The position numbers and the translations under genes are program-made. Shown in pieces: positions 53,897 through 63,462 of a DNA stretch of 64,000 bases (position 1 is its first letter; the number at the start of each line of letters is the position of its first letter). Origin of the DNA: Geodermatophilus sabuli (GTDB taxonomy: Bacteria; Actinomycetota; Actinomycetes; Mycobacteriales; Geodermatophilaceae); the NCBI RefSeq assembly GCF_900215145.1, contig NZ_OBDO01000001.1, positions 744,001 through 808,000 on the forward strand, written 5' to 3'. The notes beneath the pieces are model-generated. The model saw nothing but the letters and a program-made list of their open reading frames with translations, was not told the origin of the DNA and ran no database searches.

Positions 53897-54298
53897 GTGA
53901 AGGTCGAAGCGCTCATCTTCAACGTCATCGGGGTCTTCTGCATCGTGATGGCGATCGTCTACGGGCTGTGGGCCCGGGAGCCGATCGGCACGACGGCCCT
54001 CGTGCTCTCCGGCGGGCTGACCTTCCTGATCGGTGGGTTCTTCTGGTTCGTCTCCCGGCGCATCGACGCTCGCCCGGAGGACCGCAAGGACGCCGACATC
54101 GCCGACGGCGCCGGTGAGCTCGGGTTCTTCCCGCCGGCCAGCTACTGGCCGCTCGGGATCGCCCTGTCGGCCGCCCTCATGGGGGTGGCGCTGGCCTTCT
54201 TCTACGCCTGGCTCATCCTGATCGCCGCTGCGGCCCTCCTGATCACCATCGGCGGGCTGGTGTTCGAGTTCTACACCGGCCAGAACGCGCACGGCTGA
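53897..54298 (+). CDS. ctaF: actinobacterial cytochrome c oxidase subunit IV
   Basis: A 133-residue protein with four membrane segments and the actinobacterial subunit IV motifs (FNVIGVFCIVMAIVYGLWA, GGLTFLIGGFFWFVSRRID, ELGFFPPASYWPLGIALSAA). It completes the aa3 oxidase in the bc1-aa3 supercomplex. It follows ctaC by 45 bases and should be co-transcribed. Confidence 0.93.
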   Translation: MKVEALIFNVIGVFCIVMAIVYGLWAREPIGTTALVLSGGLTFLIGGFFWFVSRRIDARPEDRKDADIADGAGELGFFPPASYWPLGIALSAALMGVALAFFYAWLILIAAAALLITIGGLVFEFYTGQNAHG

Positions 54299-54316
54299 GC
54301 CGTCCGGCTCCCGACC

Positions 54317-54350
54317 AGGGCCCCTCTCCGCATCAGCGGGGAGGGGCCCT
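54317..54350 (+). terminator. terminator after ctaC-ctaF
   Basis: A 15-bp stem (54317-54331 and 54336-54350) with one G-U type mismatch and a four-base loop, 19 bases after the ctaF stop. Confidence 0.85.
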
Positions 54351-55105
54351 CGTCGTCGGGGCCCTCGTCGGGACCTGAGGTCCGGTGGATCCGCCCGCCG
54401 CAGCCCATGATCACCCGGGTGCCGCCCGACGCGACCACCCCGGGTGCCGTCCGAAGCGTCCCCGGTCGGACGGCGGCACGCCTGCTCGGACGAGCGTCGT
54501 GGGCGGGCCTGCCACCGGCGACGCTGCCTCCCCACCATTCGGGCCGGGGACGCCGCCTCGGCGTGCTGGTGGCTGTGGCGGTCGGCCGGCGACGCCGCCG
54601 TCGGACTCGGGATCCTCTGGCGCCCTGCCGGGTGACCCGCCCGCTGTGCGGCCCCCGCCGTCCGCCCGGGCATCCCGTGGCCGAGGCCGTGGCTGTGGCT
54701 GTGGCCGTGGCCGGCGGGGGAGGTGCGGTGGCTCCGCAGGTACCGGCGCATCCTCGGGCCCGCGTGGCGGGCCGGCGCGGCCGGCGAGCAGGCCGCACCC
54801 GGGGCGGTACGCGCGGCCCGGCCAGGGCCCGCGGTGGCGCCGACGTCACCACGGGCCTGGGGCGGTGACGGGCCCGGGCGACGGGACAGGTGCACCGGCG
54901 GCCGGGGCGGGGAGTAGGAGACCGAGTGCGGCTCCGCAGGGCAGGGCGCCGGGGCGACGGCAGGGCGCCGGGACGACGGCACGGTGTCGGGCGACGCGTC
55001 CCGCACGCCTGCCGGCCGGGGCGTTCGCGCGGGTGGTCGATGCGCGGTTGATCACGCGGCTGATCACCTGGGTCGGCTGCGGTGAGGACCAGCCAGCAGG
55101 TGCCG
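54351..55105. other. long intergenic region without a convincing gene
   Basis: Several frames are open but all are Arg/Pro/Ala-rich low-complexity translations with no hydrophobic or family-like part. There are short direct repeats (CAGGGCGCCGG twice around 54948-54978; ACCCGGGTGCCG-like twice near 54415-54447) and GATCAC-containing near-palindromes near 54406 and 55047-55068. One minus-strand frame has a His/Gly tract from a hexanucleotide-like repeat at about 54678-54716. It may be a decayed gene; mycobacteria have two genes at this place. Confidence 0.6.
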
Positions 55106-55183
55106 GTGTCGGCCCGGGGCAGTCACCGGCCCCGGGCCGACACACGAGTGGGGCCCCAGCGGATTCCGCCGGGGCCCCACTCG
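55106..55183. terminator. tandem hairpins after qcrB
   Basis: Two successive perfect stems: 14 bp (55106-55119 with 55130-55143) and 13 bp (55145-55157 with 55171-55183). The nearer one lies 13 bases beyond the qcrB stop on the minus strand. Double terminators suggest a heavily transcribed operon. Confidence 0.85.
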
Positions 55184-55196
55184 TTGTTGCGTTCGA

Positions 55197-56864
55197 TCAG
55201 TCGCGCGGCTCCTGCGGCCGGCCACCGTCGGCAGGACGACCGGAGGAGGTCAGCTCCCGAGCGGACTCCGCGGCAGCCTGCCCGTGGTCCTCATGGCGCT
55301 GCTCGAGCTCCACGCGGCTCGGCTCCTCGATGGGCGTGAAGAAGCCGCGGATCGCCCGACGGGCACCGCCCACCTGATTCATCCGCTTGGGCACCGGAGC
55401 GCCGCCGTAGGCGAGGATGCCGTGACCGTGCTCGTCGACCGGGCCCAGCGGCTGGTGGACCTCGATGAACTCGCCGTGGGGCAGCCGGCGGAGCACACCG
55501 GTCTCGATGCCGTGCTCGAGGACCTCGCGGTCGTGCCGCTCCAGGCCCAGGCAGATGCGGTACGTGAACACGTACACGATCGGCGGGATGATGATCACGC
55601 CGATGCGTCCGACCCAGGTCATCGCGTTGAGGCTGATGTCGAACTTCTCCGCGATGACGTCGTTGCCGCCGGAGAGCATCAGGATCACGTAGAAGGCGAT
55701 CGCCATGGTGCCGAGCGAGGTGCGCACGGGCACGTCGCGCGGCCGCTGCAGGAGGTGGTGCGAGGCGGTGTCGCCGGTGAGCTTGCGCTCGACCATCGGG
55801 TACACGGCCAGCGCCGTGAACATCAGCCCGGCCACCACGACCGTCGGCCAGAACAGCGCCGGGATCGTGTAGTCGCCGGGGAGGTTGATGTCCCATGCCG
55901 GGAAGAGCCGGGTGGACCCGTCCAGGAACATGATGTACCAGTCCGGCTGCGAGGCCGCGGACACCTGTGAGGGGTTGTACGGCCCCCACAGCCACACCGG
56001 GTTGATCTGCACGAGCCCGCCGAGGGCGGCGCACACGCCGAACACGATGAAGAGCAGGCCGGTGGCCTTGCCCGCGAAGGCCGGGAAGAGCCGGTTGCCG
56101 ACCACGTTGTGCTCGGTACGCCCCGGACCGGGGAACTGGGTGTGCTTCTGCTTGACCAGCACCAGCAGGTGCACCGCGATGAGCGCGAGCAGGATGGCCG
56201 GGATGATCAGCACGTGGGCGATGTAGAACCGCCCGATGATCTCCGTGCCGACGAAGTCACCGTTGAAGACCGCGAAGTGCGCCCAGGTCCCGATGACCGG
56301 GACCGAGAGCAGGATCGCGCTGATGATGCGCAGCCCGGTGCCGGAGAGCAGGTCGTCGGGGAGGGTGTAGCCGGTGACGCCCATGAGCAGGGCCAGCACC
56401 AGCATGACCACGCCGATCAGCCAGTTGGTCTCGCGCGGCCGACGGAACGCGCCGGTGAAGAAGATGCGGAACAGGTGGACGACGATCGCCGCGACGAACA
56501 GCAGCGCCGCCCAGTGGTGGATCTGCCGCATGAACAGGCCACCACGGACGTCGAACGACAGCTGGAGCGCCGAGTCGTAGGCGGCCGACATCTCCACGCC
56601 CCGCAGCGGCGCGTAGGAGCCCTCGTAGACGACCTCGGTCATCGAGGCGTCGAAGAAGAACGTCAGATAGGTGCCCGACAGCAGCAGGATGATGAACGCG
56701 TAGAGGGCGATCTCACCGAGCAGGAAGGACCAGTGGTCGGGGAAGACCTTGTTCAGCGTCCGGCGGAGGGGGCCGGCGACGATCAGGCGATCGTCGAACT
56801 CGACGGCGACCTTGCCGAGGCGGCTGGTCGGAGCTCCCGGGGCCGTGGCGGTGCGAGCAGCCAT
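55197..56864 (-). CDS. qcrB: cytochrome bc1 complex cytochrome b subunit
   Basis: A 555-residue actinobacterial cytochrome b. The N-terminal part has about eight to nine membrane segments with haem-ligand histidines in [20 protein letters not shown] and [20 protein letters not shown]; the quinol-site [10 protein letters not shown] and the C-terminal extension of about 120 residues are typical of actinobacteria. The ATG shares one base with the qcrA stop. It oxidises menaquinol in the bc1-aa3 supercomplex. Confidence 0.95.
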   Translation of the reverse strand: MAARTATAPGAPTSRLGKVAVEFDDRLIVAGPLRRTLNKVFPDHWSFLLGEIALYAFIILLLSGTYLTFFFDASMTEVVYEGSYAPLRGVEMSAAYDSALQLSFDVRGGLFMRQIHHWAALLFVAAIVVHLFRIFFTGAFRRPRETNWLIGVVMLVLALLMGVTGYTLPDDLLSGTGLRIISAILLSVPVIGTWAHFAVFNGDFVGTEIIGRFYIAHVLIIPAILLALIAVHLLVLVKQKHTQFPGPGRTEHNVVGNRLFPAFAGKATGLLFIVFGVCAALGGLVQINPVWLWGPYNPSQVSAASQPDWYIMFLDGSTRLFPAWDINLPGDYTIPALFWPTVVVAGLMFTALAVYPMVERKLTGDTASHHLLQRPRDVPVRTSLGTMAIAFYVILMLSGGNDVIAEKFDISLNAMTWVGRIGVIIIPPIVYVFTYRICLGLERHDREVLEHGIETGVLRRLPHGEFIEVHQPLGPVDEHGHGILAYGGAPVPKRMNQVGGARRAIRGFFTPIEEPSRVELEQRHEDHGQAAAESARELTSSGRPADGGRPQEPRD

Positions 56865-57976
56865 CAGATCCGCTCCCGGTTCCAGTAGGTGGGGCCGACG
56901 GCCTCAATGTAGTCACTGCGGGCCACGAGGTAGCCCTCGTCGTCGACTGTGATCGGCAGCTGGGGGAGCGGCCTGGTCGCCGGACCGAAGATCGGCTTGG
57001 CCCCCTGCGTGATGTCGAACATCGACTGGTGGCACGGGCAGAGGATCCGGCTGGTCTCCTGCTCGTACAGCGACACCGGGCAGCCGGCGTGCGTGCAGAT
57101 CTTCGAGAAGGCGACGTAGTCGCCGTAGTTGAAGTCCTCGTGGCCCTCGCGGGGTCGGAGCACGTCGACCTGCTCGGGCCGCAGCCGGAAGAGCATGGTG
57201 GGTGCGTCGGACTCGCGGTTCCCGCCCGGGACGGCCGGGAACACCGTCTCCAGGGAGCCGGGCTCCTGGTCGCCCGGCCGGATCGGGGTGCCGTCGTCGC
57301 GCACCAGTCGCACGCCCTCGGCCCAGCTGGTGGTGCCCAGGGGGTCGCCCTTGTTGGGGTTCTTGATCAGGCCGCCCAGCGGCATGAGCAGCATGAGCCC
57401 GAGGCCACCTCCCATGAAGGCGAGCGAGCGGGTGAGCAGCTTCCGCCGGGCCAGACCGCTGTCGTGCAGGCCGCCGACGAGGGTCGCCCCCGTGGTGACG
57501 CGGTCGAAGTGCGACCCGTCGTGCTTGTCCTGGACCGCGGTCTCGTGCGGCAGGAGCTTCTTGGTGTAGAGCACCAGGCCGACGCCGACGAGGATGAAGG
57601 CCAGGCCCATGAGCGCGCCGAGGAGCGGCGTGAACAGGACGCTCCAGCCGCTGTCGGTGATCTCCCAGTGCCAGTCGGGGAGGAACCAGCCGGAGCCGAC
57701 GTAGACCACGACGAAGGCGAGAGCGGCCAGCCCGGCGAGGGCGAAGGTGAGGCCGACCTGACGGACCGCTCGACGCTCCACCGGGGTGCCGGGCTCGGGG
57801 CCCGGGTCCACGTGCAGGATCTCGACACCGTCGTACCGGGCGCCCAGGCGGTCGAGCTCCTCGCGGGGCATCGCCGCCAGCTGCTCAGGGGTGTAGTCGT
57901 CGTCCGGACCGCCGTGCAACGGCCCGGCGACGTCCGCGCCGCCGGTGGAGCCGGGGCGGCTGTCGCGCGTACTCAC
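56864..57976 (-). CDS. qcrA: cytochrome bc1 complex Rieske iron-sulfur subunit
   Basis: A 370-residue Rieske protein. Three membrane segments precede the C-terminal domain with [11 protein letters not shown] and CPCHQSMFD, which hold the 2Fe-2S cluster. The long N terminus is typical of actinobacteria. GTG 57976 has GAGGAGG six bases upstream and overlaps the stop of a 26-codon frame between qcrC and qcrA; a longer start at 57997 is less likely. Confidence 0.95.
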   Translation of the reverse strand: MSTRDSRPGSTGGADVAGPLHGGPDDDYTPEQLAAMPREELDRLGARYDGVEILHVDPGPEPGTPVERRAVRQVGLTFALAGLAALAFVVVYVGSGWFLPDWHWEITDSGWSVLFTPLLGALMGLAFILVGVGLVLYTKKLLPHETAVQDKHDGSHFDRVTTGATLVGGLHDSGLARRKLLTRSLAFMGGGLGLMLLMPLGGLIKNPNKGDPLGTTSWAEGVRLVRDDGTPIRPGDQEPGSLETVFPAVPGGNRESDAPTMLFRLRPEQVDVLRPREGHEDFNYGDYVAFSKICTHAGCPVSLYEQETSRILCPCHQSMFDITQGAKPIFGPATRPLPQLPITVDDEGYLVARSDYIEAVGPTYWNRERI

Positions 57977-58053
57977 GCTTCCTCCTCGCTGACCCACGCG
58001 GGCAGCGGTCGCTGGGCCGAAGTGTCCGGTGCGGGGCCGGTGGCCGTGGTCAT
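57973..58053 (-). CDS. possible 26-residue coupled small protein between qcrC and qcrA
   Basis: ATG 58053 overlaps the qcrC stop (ATGA at 58050-58053) and the frame ends in TGA that overlaps the qcrA start (GTGA at 57973-57976). It would encode a soluble peptide beginning [10 protein letters not shown] and ending PAWVSEEEA. The exact fit between two overlaps argues for translation, at least as a coupling device. The GAGGAGG site for qcrA is inside its last codons. No known function; no homology recognised. Confidence 0.5.
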   Translation of the reverse strand: MTTATGPAPDTSAQRPLPAWVSEEEA

Positions 58054-58937
58054 GCCTTGCTCCCCATCCAGAAGATCCCGAACAGCAGGGCGCTCACGCC
58101 GACCACCCAGATGACCAGCCCCTCGGCGACCGGGCCCATGCGGCCCACGCCGGCGCCGCCGGGGTCGGCCTGCTCGTGGATCGTCTGGACGTAGTTGATG
58201 ATCGCGCGCTTCTCGTCGGGGGTGAGCTGGTTGTCCCCGAAGACCGGCATGTTCTCCGGGCCGGTGAGCATCGCGGTGTAGATCTCCATGTCGCTGACGT
58301 CGTCGAGGCTCGGGGCCCGCTTGCCCGACGAGAGCGCACCGCCCGCGCCGACGAAGTTGTGGCAGGACGCGCAGTTCAGGCGGAACAGCTCGCCGCCGAG
58401 GGCGAGGTCACCGTCGCGGAGGTCGCCGGAGGGGAGGGTCGGGCCGCCACCGTTGGCCTGCACGTAGGCCATCAGCTGGTCGATCTCCTCGTCGGAGAAG
58501 ACGGCCGGCTTGTCGGGGGCCTGCGCCTCCTGGCGGACCAGCGGCATGCGGCCGGTGTGCACCTGGAAGTAGACGGCCGCCTCGCCGACGCCGATGAGCG
58601 AGGGCCCGCGGTTGGGGACGCCCTCGAGGTTCTCGCCGTGGCAGGTGATGCAGCTGCGCTCGTACAGCTCGCGGCCGGCCGCCTCGGCCGAGGACGCGGT
58701 CGTGGTGCCCTCGTCGGTGGCGTAGGCCGGCGACAGTGCCGAGTAGAGGGTGCCGGTCAACACGAGGGCGGCCATCAGACCGGCCACGTTGACCACCCTG
58801 CGGCGGTGCTTGGAGCGGCGGCGCGCGCGGGCCGCGGCGGCGGGGGCGCCCTCAGCCGGACGGCGGGACCAGCGGGCGCGGCCGCGGGGCGTCACGTCGT
58901 CGGGCTGGGCGTCGGACTGCGGGTTCGTGGTGGACAC
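58050..58937 (-). CDS. qcrC: cytochrome bc1 complex dihaem cytochrome c subunit
   Basis: A 295-residue cytochrome cc with two haem sites ([11 protein letters not shown] and [12 protein letters not shown]), an N-terminal membrane segment ([21 protein letters not shown]) and a C-terminal one ([21 protein letters not shown]). It carries electrons straight from the Rieske centre to the oxidase, replacing soluble cytochrome c. It follows ctaE by seven bases. Confidence 0.95.
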   Translation of the reverse strand: MSTTNPQSDAQPDDVTPRGRARWSRRPAEGAPAAAARARRRSKHRRRVVNVAGLMAALVLTGTLYSALSPAYATDEGTTTASSAEAAGRELYERSCITCHGENLEGVPNRGPSLIGVGEAAVYFQVHTGRMPLVRQEAQAPDKPAVFSDEEIDQLMAYVQANGGGPTLPSGDLRDGDLALGGELFRLNCASCHNFVGAGGALSSGKRAPSLDDVSDMEIYTAMLTGPENMPVFGDNQLTPDEKRAIINYVQTIHEQADPGGAGVGRMGPVAEGLVIWVVGVSALLFGIFWMGSKA

Positions 58938-58944
58938 CGGTTCC

Positions 58945-59559
58945 CTAGCGGATCAGGTAGATCGTGGCGAAGAGCCCGACCCACACGACGTCGACGAAGT
59001 GCCAGTAGTAGGAGACCACGATCGCCGCGGTCGCCTGGGCTGGCGTGAAACGGCCCATGGTGGACCGGATGAGCAGGTAGACGAAGGCGACCAGCCCCCC
59101 GATCACGTGCAGCGCGTGGAACCCCGTCGTCAGGTAGAAGACCGAGCCGTACGTCGAGCTGGAGATCGACGTGCCGTGCTCGGTGACCAGGACGCGGTAC
59201 TCGTTCACCTGCGCCAGCACGAAGACCAGGCCCATGACGAACGTGATGGTGAACCAGCGCCGCAGGCCGTAGACGTTGCCGTTCTCCGCCGCGAAGACAC
59301 CGAGCTGGCAGGTGACCGAGGAGGCCACCAGGATGATCGTGAAGAACAGCGCGTAGGGCAGGTTCAACTCGGTCGGCTCGGGCGGCCACCCCTCGGTGGC
59401 GCGAGCCCGCGCGGTGAAGTACATGGCGAACAGTCCGGCGAAGAACATCAGCTCGCTGGAGAGCCAGATGATCGTGCCGACGCTGACCATGTTGGGACGG
59501 GTCAGGGAGTGCACCCGGGAGGTGTCGAAGGTGCCGCTCGCGACGGGAGCCGTTGTCAC
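58945..59559 (-). CDS. ctaE: cytochrome c oxidase subunit III
   Basis: A 204-residue subunit III with five membrane segments and family motifs [36 protein letters not shown] and [22 protein letters not shown] 59559 is the only reasonable start; the ATG just upstream is closed after three codons. First gene of ctaE-qcrC-qcrA-qcrB. Confidence 0.94.
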   Translation of the reverse strand: MTTAPVASGTFDTSRVHSLTRPNMVSVGTIIWLSSELMFFAGLFAMYFTARARATEGWPPEPTELNLPYALFFTIILVASSVTCQLGVFAAENGNVYGLRRWFTITFVMGLVFVLAQVNEYRVLVTEHGTSISSSTYGSVFYLTTGFHALHVIGGLVAFVYLLIRSTMGRFTPAQATAAIVVSYYWHFVDVVWVGLFATIYLIR

Positions 59560-59689
59560 GGGGCCATCATGGCATCGGTCCCCGCACCCCCACGACCGCG
59601 GGTGTGCGGGTGTGGCGGCACCGTGACCTGTCCGATACCTGGTGGCGGTCGGACCCGGTGGGCTCGGTCCGGGCACTAGGCTCCGCCGG

Positions 59690-60106
59690 GTGAGCGATGC
59701 GCCGGCCACCGTCCTGGTCTACAGCTCCCGGCCCGAGGTGCGTGCTGCCGTCCGCACGGCGGTGGGCCGTCGTCCGGCGGCCGACGTCGGCCCGGTGACC
59801 TGGATCGAGTGCGCGACCGACCAGGACGTGATCGACACCGTGGACGGCGGGGGCGTGGACCTCTGCATCCTCGACGGCGAGGCGCAGCCGGCCGGTGGCC
59901 TGGCGCTCAGCCGTCAGATCACCGTGGAGGTGGCCGACCGTCCGGCGCTGTGCGTGCTCATCGCCCGGCAGCCCGACCGCTGGCTGGCCCACTGGTCCCA
60001 GGCCGACGCGACCCTGCCGTTCCCCGTGGACCCGCTGACCGCTCCCACCGTCGTCGCCGACCTGCTGCGCGACCGGGTGGGGCGGCGGCCGGCCGCCCGC
60101 CGGTGA
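59690..60106 (+). CDS. degenerate receiver-like protein coupled to trpD
   Basis: A 138-residue protein with the alternating fold of a CheY-like receiver. The phospho-acceptor position is retained ([11 protein letters not shown]), but the acidic pair near the N terminus is replaced by VYSSRPE, so Mg2+-dependent phosphorylation is doubtful. GTG 59690 is fixed by TAGGCT at 59677-59682, seven bases upstream (leaderless). Its stop overlaps the trpD GTG (60103-60106), so the pair is co-translated. Confidence 0.75.
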   Translation: MSDAPATVLVYSSRPEVRAAVRTAVGRRPAADVGPVTWIECATDQDVIDTVDGGGVDLCILDGEAQPAGGLALSRQITVEVADRPALCVLIARQPDRWLAHWSQADATLPFPVDPLTAPTVVADLLRDRVGRRPAARR

Positions 60107-61149
60107 GCGGCGGCGCGCCCACCTGGCCGGGGCTCCTCACCCGTCTGCTGGCCCGGGAGGACCTCTCCACCGAGGATGCTGCCTGGGCCATGCGCGAGGT
60201 GATGGCCGGAGAGGCCACGCCCGTGCAGATCGCGGCCTTCGCTGTCGCACTGCGAGCCAAGGGCGAGTCCGCGGCCGAGGTGACCGGGCTGGCCGCGACC
60301 ATGCTCGACCGGGCGACCCCCGTCTCGCTCCCGCTGGCATGCGTGGACATCGTCGGGACCGGCGGTGACGGTGCCCACACGGTGAACATCTCGTCCATGG
60401 CGTCGGTCGTGACCGCCGCGGCCGGGGTGCCGGTGGCCAAGCACGGCAGCCGCGCGGCGTCGTCGTCCTCCGGGGCCGCCGACGTGCTGGAAGCCCTGGG
60501 CGTGGTCATCGACCTGCCGGCCGGCGCCGTGGCCCGCTGCGTCGCCGAGGCCGGCATCGGCTTCTTCTTCGCGCCGGTCTTCCACCCGGGCATGCGGCAC
60601 GCCGCCGTGCCCCGGAGGGAGATGGGCATCGGCACGGTCTTCAACTTCCTCGGCCCGCTGACCAACCCGGCCCGTCCCGTGGCGGCCGCGATCGGCTGCG
60701 CCGACCGGCGCATGGCGCCGGTACTGGCGGAGGTCCTGGCCGGGCGGGGGATGCGCGCGCTGGTGTTCCGTGGCGACGACGGGCTCGACGAGCTCACCAC
60801 CGCCACGACCTCCTCGGTGTGGGTGGTCCGCAACGGCGCGGTCGAGCCCGACCGGGTCGACCCCGAGGCGCTGGGCATCGAGGCGCCGCCGGCCGGGGCG
60901 CTGCGCGGTGGGGACGCCGCGTTCAACGCCGACGTCTTCCGGCGGGTGGTGGCGGGTGAGCGCGGGCCGGTGCGGGACGCGGTGCTGCTCAACGCCGCCG
61001 GGGCGCTGGCCGCCTTCCAGGAGCGGGACGTGCGGCTGCACGACGCCCTCGCCGCCGGGCTGCAGCGGGCCGCCGCGGCGATCGACGACGGGCGGGCGCA
61101 GGCGCTGCTGGAACGGTGGGTCGAGGTCAGCCGGTCGCTGCGCGCCTGA
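60103..61149 (+). CDS. trpD: anthranilate phosphoribosyltransferase
   Basis: A 348-residue enzyme joining anthranilate and PRPP in tryptophan synthesis. PRPP-binding [40 protein letters not shown] and the anthranilate-site [22 protein letters not shown] are intact. Other trp genes are not near, as is common for trpD in this position in actinobacteria. GTG 60103 overlaps the upstream stop. Confidence 0.95.
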   Translation: MSGGAPTWPGLLTRLLAREDLSTEDAAWAMREVMAGEATPVQIAAFAVALRAKGESAAEVTGLAATMLDRATPVSLPLACVDIVGTGGDGAHTVNISSMASVVTAAAGVPVAKHGSRAASSSSGAADVLEALGVVIDLPAGAVARCVAEAGIGFFFAPVFHPGMRHAAVPRREMGIGTVFNFLGPLTNPARPVAAAIGCADRRMAPVLAEVLAGRGMRALVFRGDDGLDELTTATTSSVWVVRNGAVEPDRVDPEALGIEAPPAGALRGGDAAFNADVFRRVVAGERGPVRDAVLLNAAGALAAFQERDVRLHDALAAGLQRAAAAIDDGRAQALLERWVEVSRSLRA

Positions 61150-61225
61150 ACCGCGGGTTGCCGCCGCGGTGGTCCTCTGCAGGGTCCCGCCGCGTGCGTG
61201 CGAGTGGCGGGGCAGGAGTCCTTCT

Positions 61226-61513
61226 TCAGTCGGCGGAGTCGAAGCCGATGGCGAACGCCGCCTCGAGGTCGTGCCGGCTGTAGGCGCGGAAGGCGATGTG
61301 GGTGTCGGTCTCGAGCACCCCGGGGACCTTGTTGATCCGCCCGGCCACGACGTCGGCGATCTGCTCGAACTCGCGTACGCGGACCACGGCGATGAGGTCG
61401 ACCGTGCCCGCGACCGAGTAGACCTCGCTGACCCCGTCGAGGTCGGCGACGGCTTCGGCCACCTCGGGGATCGCGTCGGTGGCCGCGTCGATCATGACGA
61501 TGGCGGTGATCAC
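61226..61513 (-). CDS. stand-alone Lrp/AsnC ligand-binding (RAM) domain protein
   Basis: A 95-residue protein with only the RAM domain of Lrp/AsnC regulators (VITAIVMIDA, LDGVSEVYSVAGTVDLIAVVRV, KVPGVLETDTHIAF). The DNA-binding half is absent. GTG 61513 overlaps the stop of the exonuclease/GIY-YIG gene (GTGA), yet TAGCAT (61526-61521) seven bases upstream suggests its own internal leaderless promoter as well. Such proteins may sense amino acids by partnering with full regulators. Confidence 0.85.
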   Translation of the reverse strand: MITAIVMIDAATDAIPEVAEAVADLDGVSEVYSVAGTVDLIAVVRVREFEQIADVVAGRINKVPGVLETDTHIAFRAYSRHDLEAAFAIGFDSAD

Positions 61514-63384
61514 GCCGGCGATGCTAGCCGGGCCGCGCCCGGACCGGCGGCCGCTCGCGGCCCGGGGGAGACCCGGTCGGGCCGGGCGCGCGTGCCCAGG
61601 GAGCGGGTGTCGGCGAAGGGGTCGCGGCCGGTGTGGCCGGCCTCCACGCGGTCGAGGAAGGTGCTGTAGCGCCCGGTGCCGGGCGCCGGGCAGGCGAGGG
61701 TGCCGGACACCTGCACGAGGCGGGTCCCCGGCTTCTCCATCCAGCGCAGGACCAGTTCCGTCTCGTCGACCGAGGCGGCCAGCTCGTCGCCCGGACCCAG
61801 GGGGGTCTCCGCGGTGGCGAGCAGGCCGGTCAGCGTCTCCCGCACCGACGTGCCCCGGGGCGCGCACCCGGCGGCCACCAGCCGCCCTCGCCGGACGACG
61901 GACAGCTGCCAGCCGCCCCCGCCGTCCGGGCGGGCCAGTACCAGCTCGGGCACCGCGGCCAGCGACTGGAGTCGCTGTCGCCGACGGACGGCGCGGATGA
62001 GGACAGCCACCCGGTCGCGGAGCACCGCGGCGTCCTCGTAGCGTTCCTGGGCGCCCAGCCGGTCGACCCGCGCCAGCAGCGGCGCGAGCAGCGCTCCCGG
62101 GTCGGCCGCCACGGCGGACCGGAGGACTGCCGCGATCCCGGCGTACTCCTCGGCCGACTGGGCGCCGGTGCAGGGGGCGCCGCACCGGCCCATCCCGGCC
62201 AGGGCACAGGCGGTGCCGAGCACCCGCAGGGACAGCCGGCCGGTGCACTGCCGCAGCGGCAGCGACTCGTGGATGGCCGCGACGGCGGCGTCGGCGGCCC
62301 GCCGGTCGGGGAACGGGCCGAGGAACACCCCCGCACCGGGACGCACCCGGCGGACGACCGACAGCCGCGGGAACGGCTCCTCGGTCAGCCGCACCCACAG
62401 TGCCCGTTCGGGGAACCGCGAGCGCCGGTTGTAGCGCGGTTTCTGCTCGGCGATCAGCCGCAGCTCCCGGACGGCCGCCTCGAGGTCGTGCGCGCAGGGG
62501 ATCGCCTCGACGCGCTGCGCGAGGGCCACCATCTCGGTGATCCGGCTGCGCTGCTCGCCGGCGGTGAAGTAGCTGCGGACCCGGGTGCGCAGGTCGTTCG
62601 ACGTCCCGACGTAGAGCGGCTCGTCCCGGGGGCCGCGGAACAGGTAGACACCGGGGCCGGACGGGACGGCGTCGGCCAGGTGCCGCTTGCGCAACCGTTC
62701 CGGGTCCACCTGCCGGGTGAGGCTGGTGAGCTCCTCCAGGCTGGTGATGCCGAGGGGGCCCAGACGCTCGAACAGCCCGTGCAGCACGTCGACCGTGGCG
62801 CGGGCGTCGGCCAGCGCGCGGTGGCAGGGTTCGGTGGTGGTGCGGAAGTACGGCGCCAGGGTGGCCAGCTTGCAGTTGGGCACCTCGTCGCGGGTGAGCA
62901 GGCGGCGGGCGAGGACGGCGGTGTCGACGGAGGCCGTGGCGGGCCAGGGGATCCCGTTCTCGGCGCAGGCGGCCTTGAGGAAACCGAGGTCGAACGGTGC
63001 GTTGTGCGCCACCAGGACCGCGCCCCGGGCGAACTCCAGGAAGCCGGGCAGCACCGCGCCGATGCGCGGGGCGGCGGCCACCATCGTGGAGGTGATGCCG
63101 GTCAGGACGCTGATGTAGGGCGGGATCTCGCAGCCCGGGTCGATCAGCGTCTGGAACTCGCCGAGGACGGTGCCGCCCCGGACCTTGACCGCGCCGATCT
63201 CGGTGATGGCGCTGTCCTTGGGCGAGCCGCCGGTCGTCTCCAGGTCGACGACGACGAACGTGACGTCGGCCAGCGGGGTGCCCAGCTCCTCGATGGTGGC
63301 CTGCTCGTAGCGGGGGAGCCCTGCGGCGGCTCGAGCTGCTGTCCCGGCGGCGATCCCGGCCAGCCGGGCAGGGGAGGGGGGCAC
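61510..63384 (-). CDS. DEDDh exonuclease fused to GIY-YIG (UvrC-like) nuclease
   Basis: A 624-residue fusion. Residues 35-205 form a DnaQ-like 3'-5' exonuclease with VVDLETTGG, VAHNAPFDLGFL and HRALADARAT (DEDDh set). Residues about 235-320 are a GIY-YIG domain (GPGVYLFRGPRDEPLYVGTS, KPRYNRRSRFPERALWVRL) followed by a UvrC/UvrB-interaction-like part, as in the Cho nuclease. This architecture is known in actinobacteria and is thought to act in DNA repair. TACCGT (63397-63392) seven bases before GTG 63384 fixes the start. Overlaps the RAM gene. Confidence 0.9.
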   Translation of the reverse strand: MPPSPARLAGIAAGTAARAAAGLPRYEQATIEELGTPLADVTFVVVDLETTGGSPKDSAITEIGAVKVRGGTVLGEFQTLIDPGCEIPPYISVLTGITSTMVAAAPRIGAVLPGFLEFARGAVLVAHNAPFDLGFLKAACAENGIPWPATASVDTAVLARRLLTRDEVPNCKLATLAPYFRTTTEPCHRALADARATVDVLHGLFERLGPLGITSLEELTSLTRQVDPERLRKRHLADAVPSGPGVYLFRGPRDEPLYVGTSNDLRTRVRSYFTAGEQRSRITEMVALAQRVEAIPCAHDLEAAVRELRLIAEQKPRYNRRSRFPERALWVRLTEEPFPRLSVVRRVRPGAGVFLGPFPDRRAADAAVAAIHESLPLRQCTGRLSLRVLGTACALAGMGRCGAPCTGAQSAEEYAGIAAVLRSAVAADPGALLAPLLARVDRLGAQERYEDAAVLRDRVAVLIRAVRRRQRLQSLAAVPELVLARPDGGGGWQLSVVRRGRLVAAGCAPRGTSVRETLTGLLATAETPLGPGDELAASVDETELVLRWMEKPGTRLVQVSGTLACPAPGTGRYSTFLDRVEAGHTGRDPFADTRSLGTRARPDRVSPGPRAAAGPGAARLASPA

Positions 63385-63462
63385 GGGGCGGACGGTAGGT
63401 CGGGGCAGTGACAGTCCCGGGGACGCGCGCCGGTGGAGCGCGGGCGTTCCCCGGGGGGCGGA

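Noticed and set aside
54678-54716. His/Gly-rich tract (minus strand) resembling metal-binding heads of cation transporters
   Set aside because: It arises from a simple GGCCGT/GGCTGT-like repeat, and no membrane segments follow in any frame. Kept only as a remark on the intergenic region.
61150-61170. Hairpin between trpD and the RAM-domain gene (ACCGCGG with CCGCGGT)
   Set aside because: A 7-bp stem of low-complexity GC sequence, expected often by chance here.
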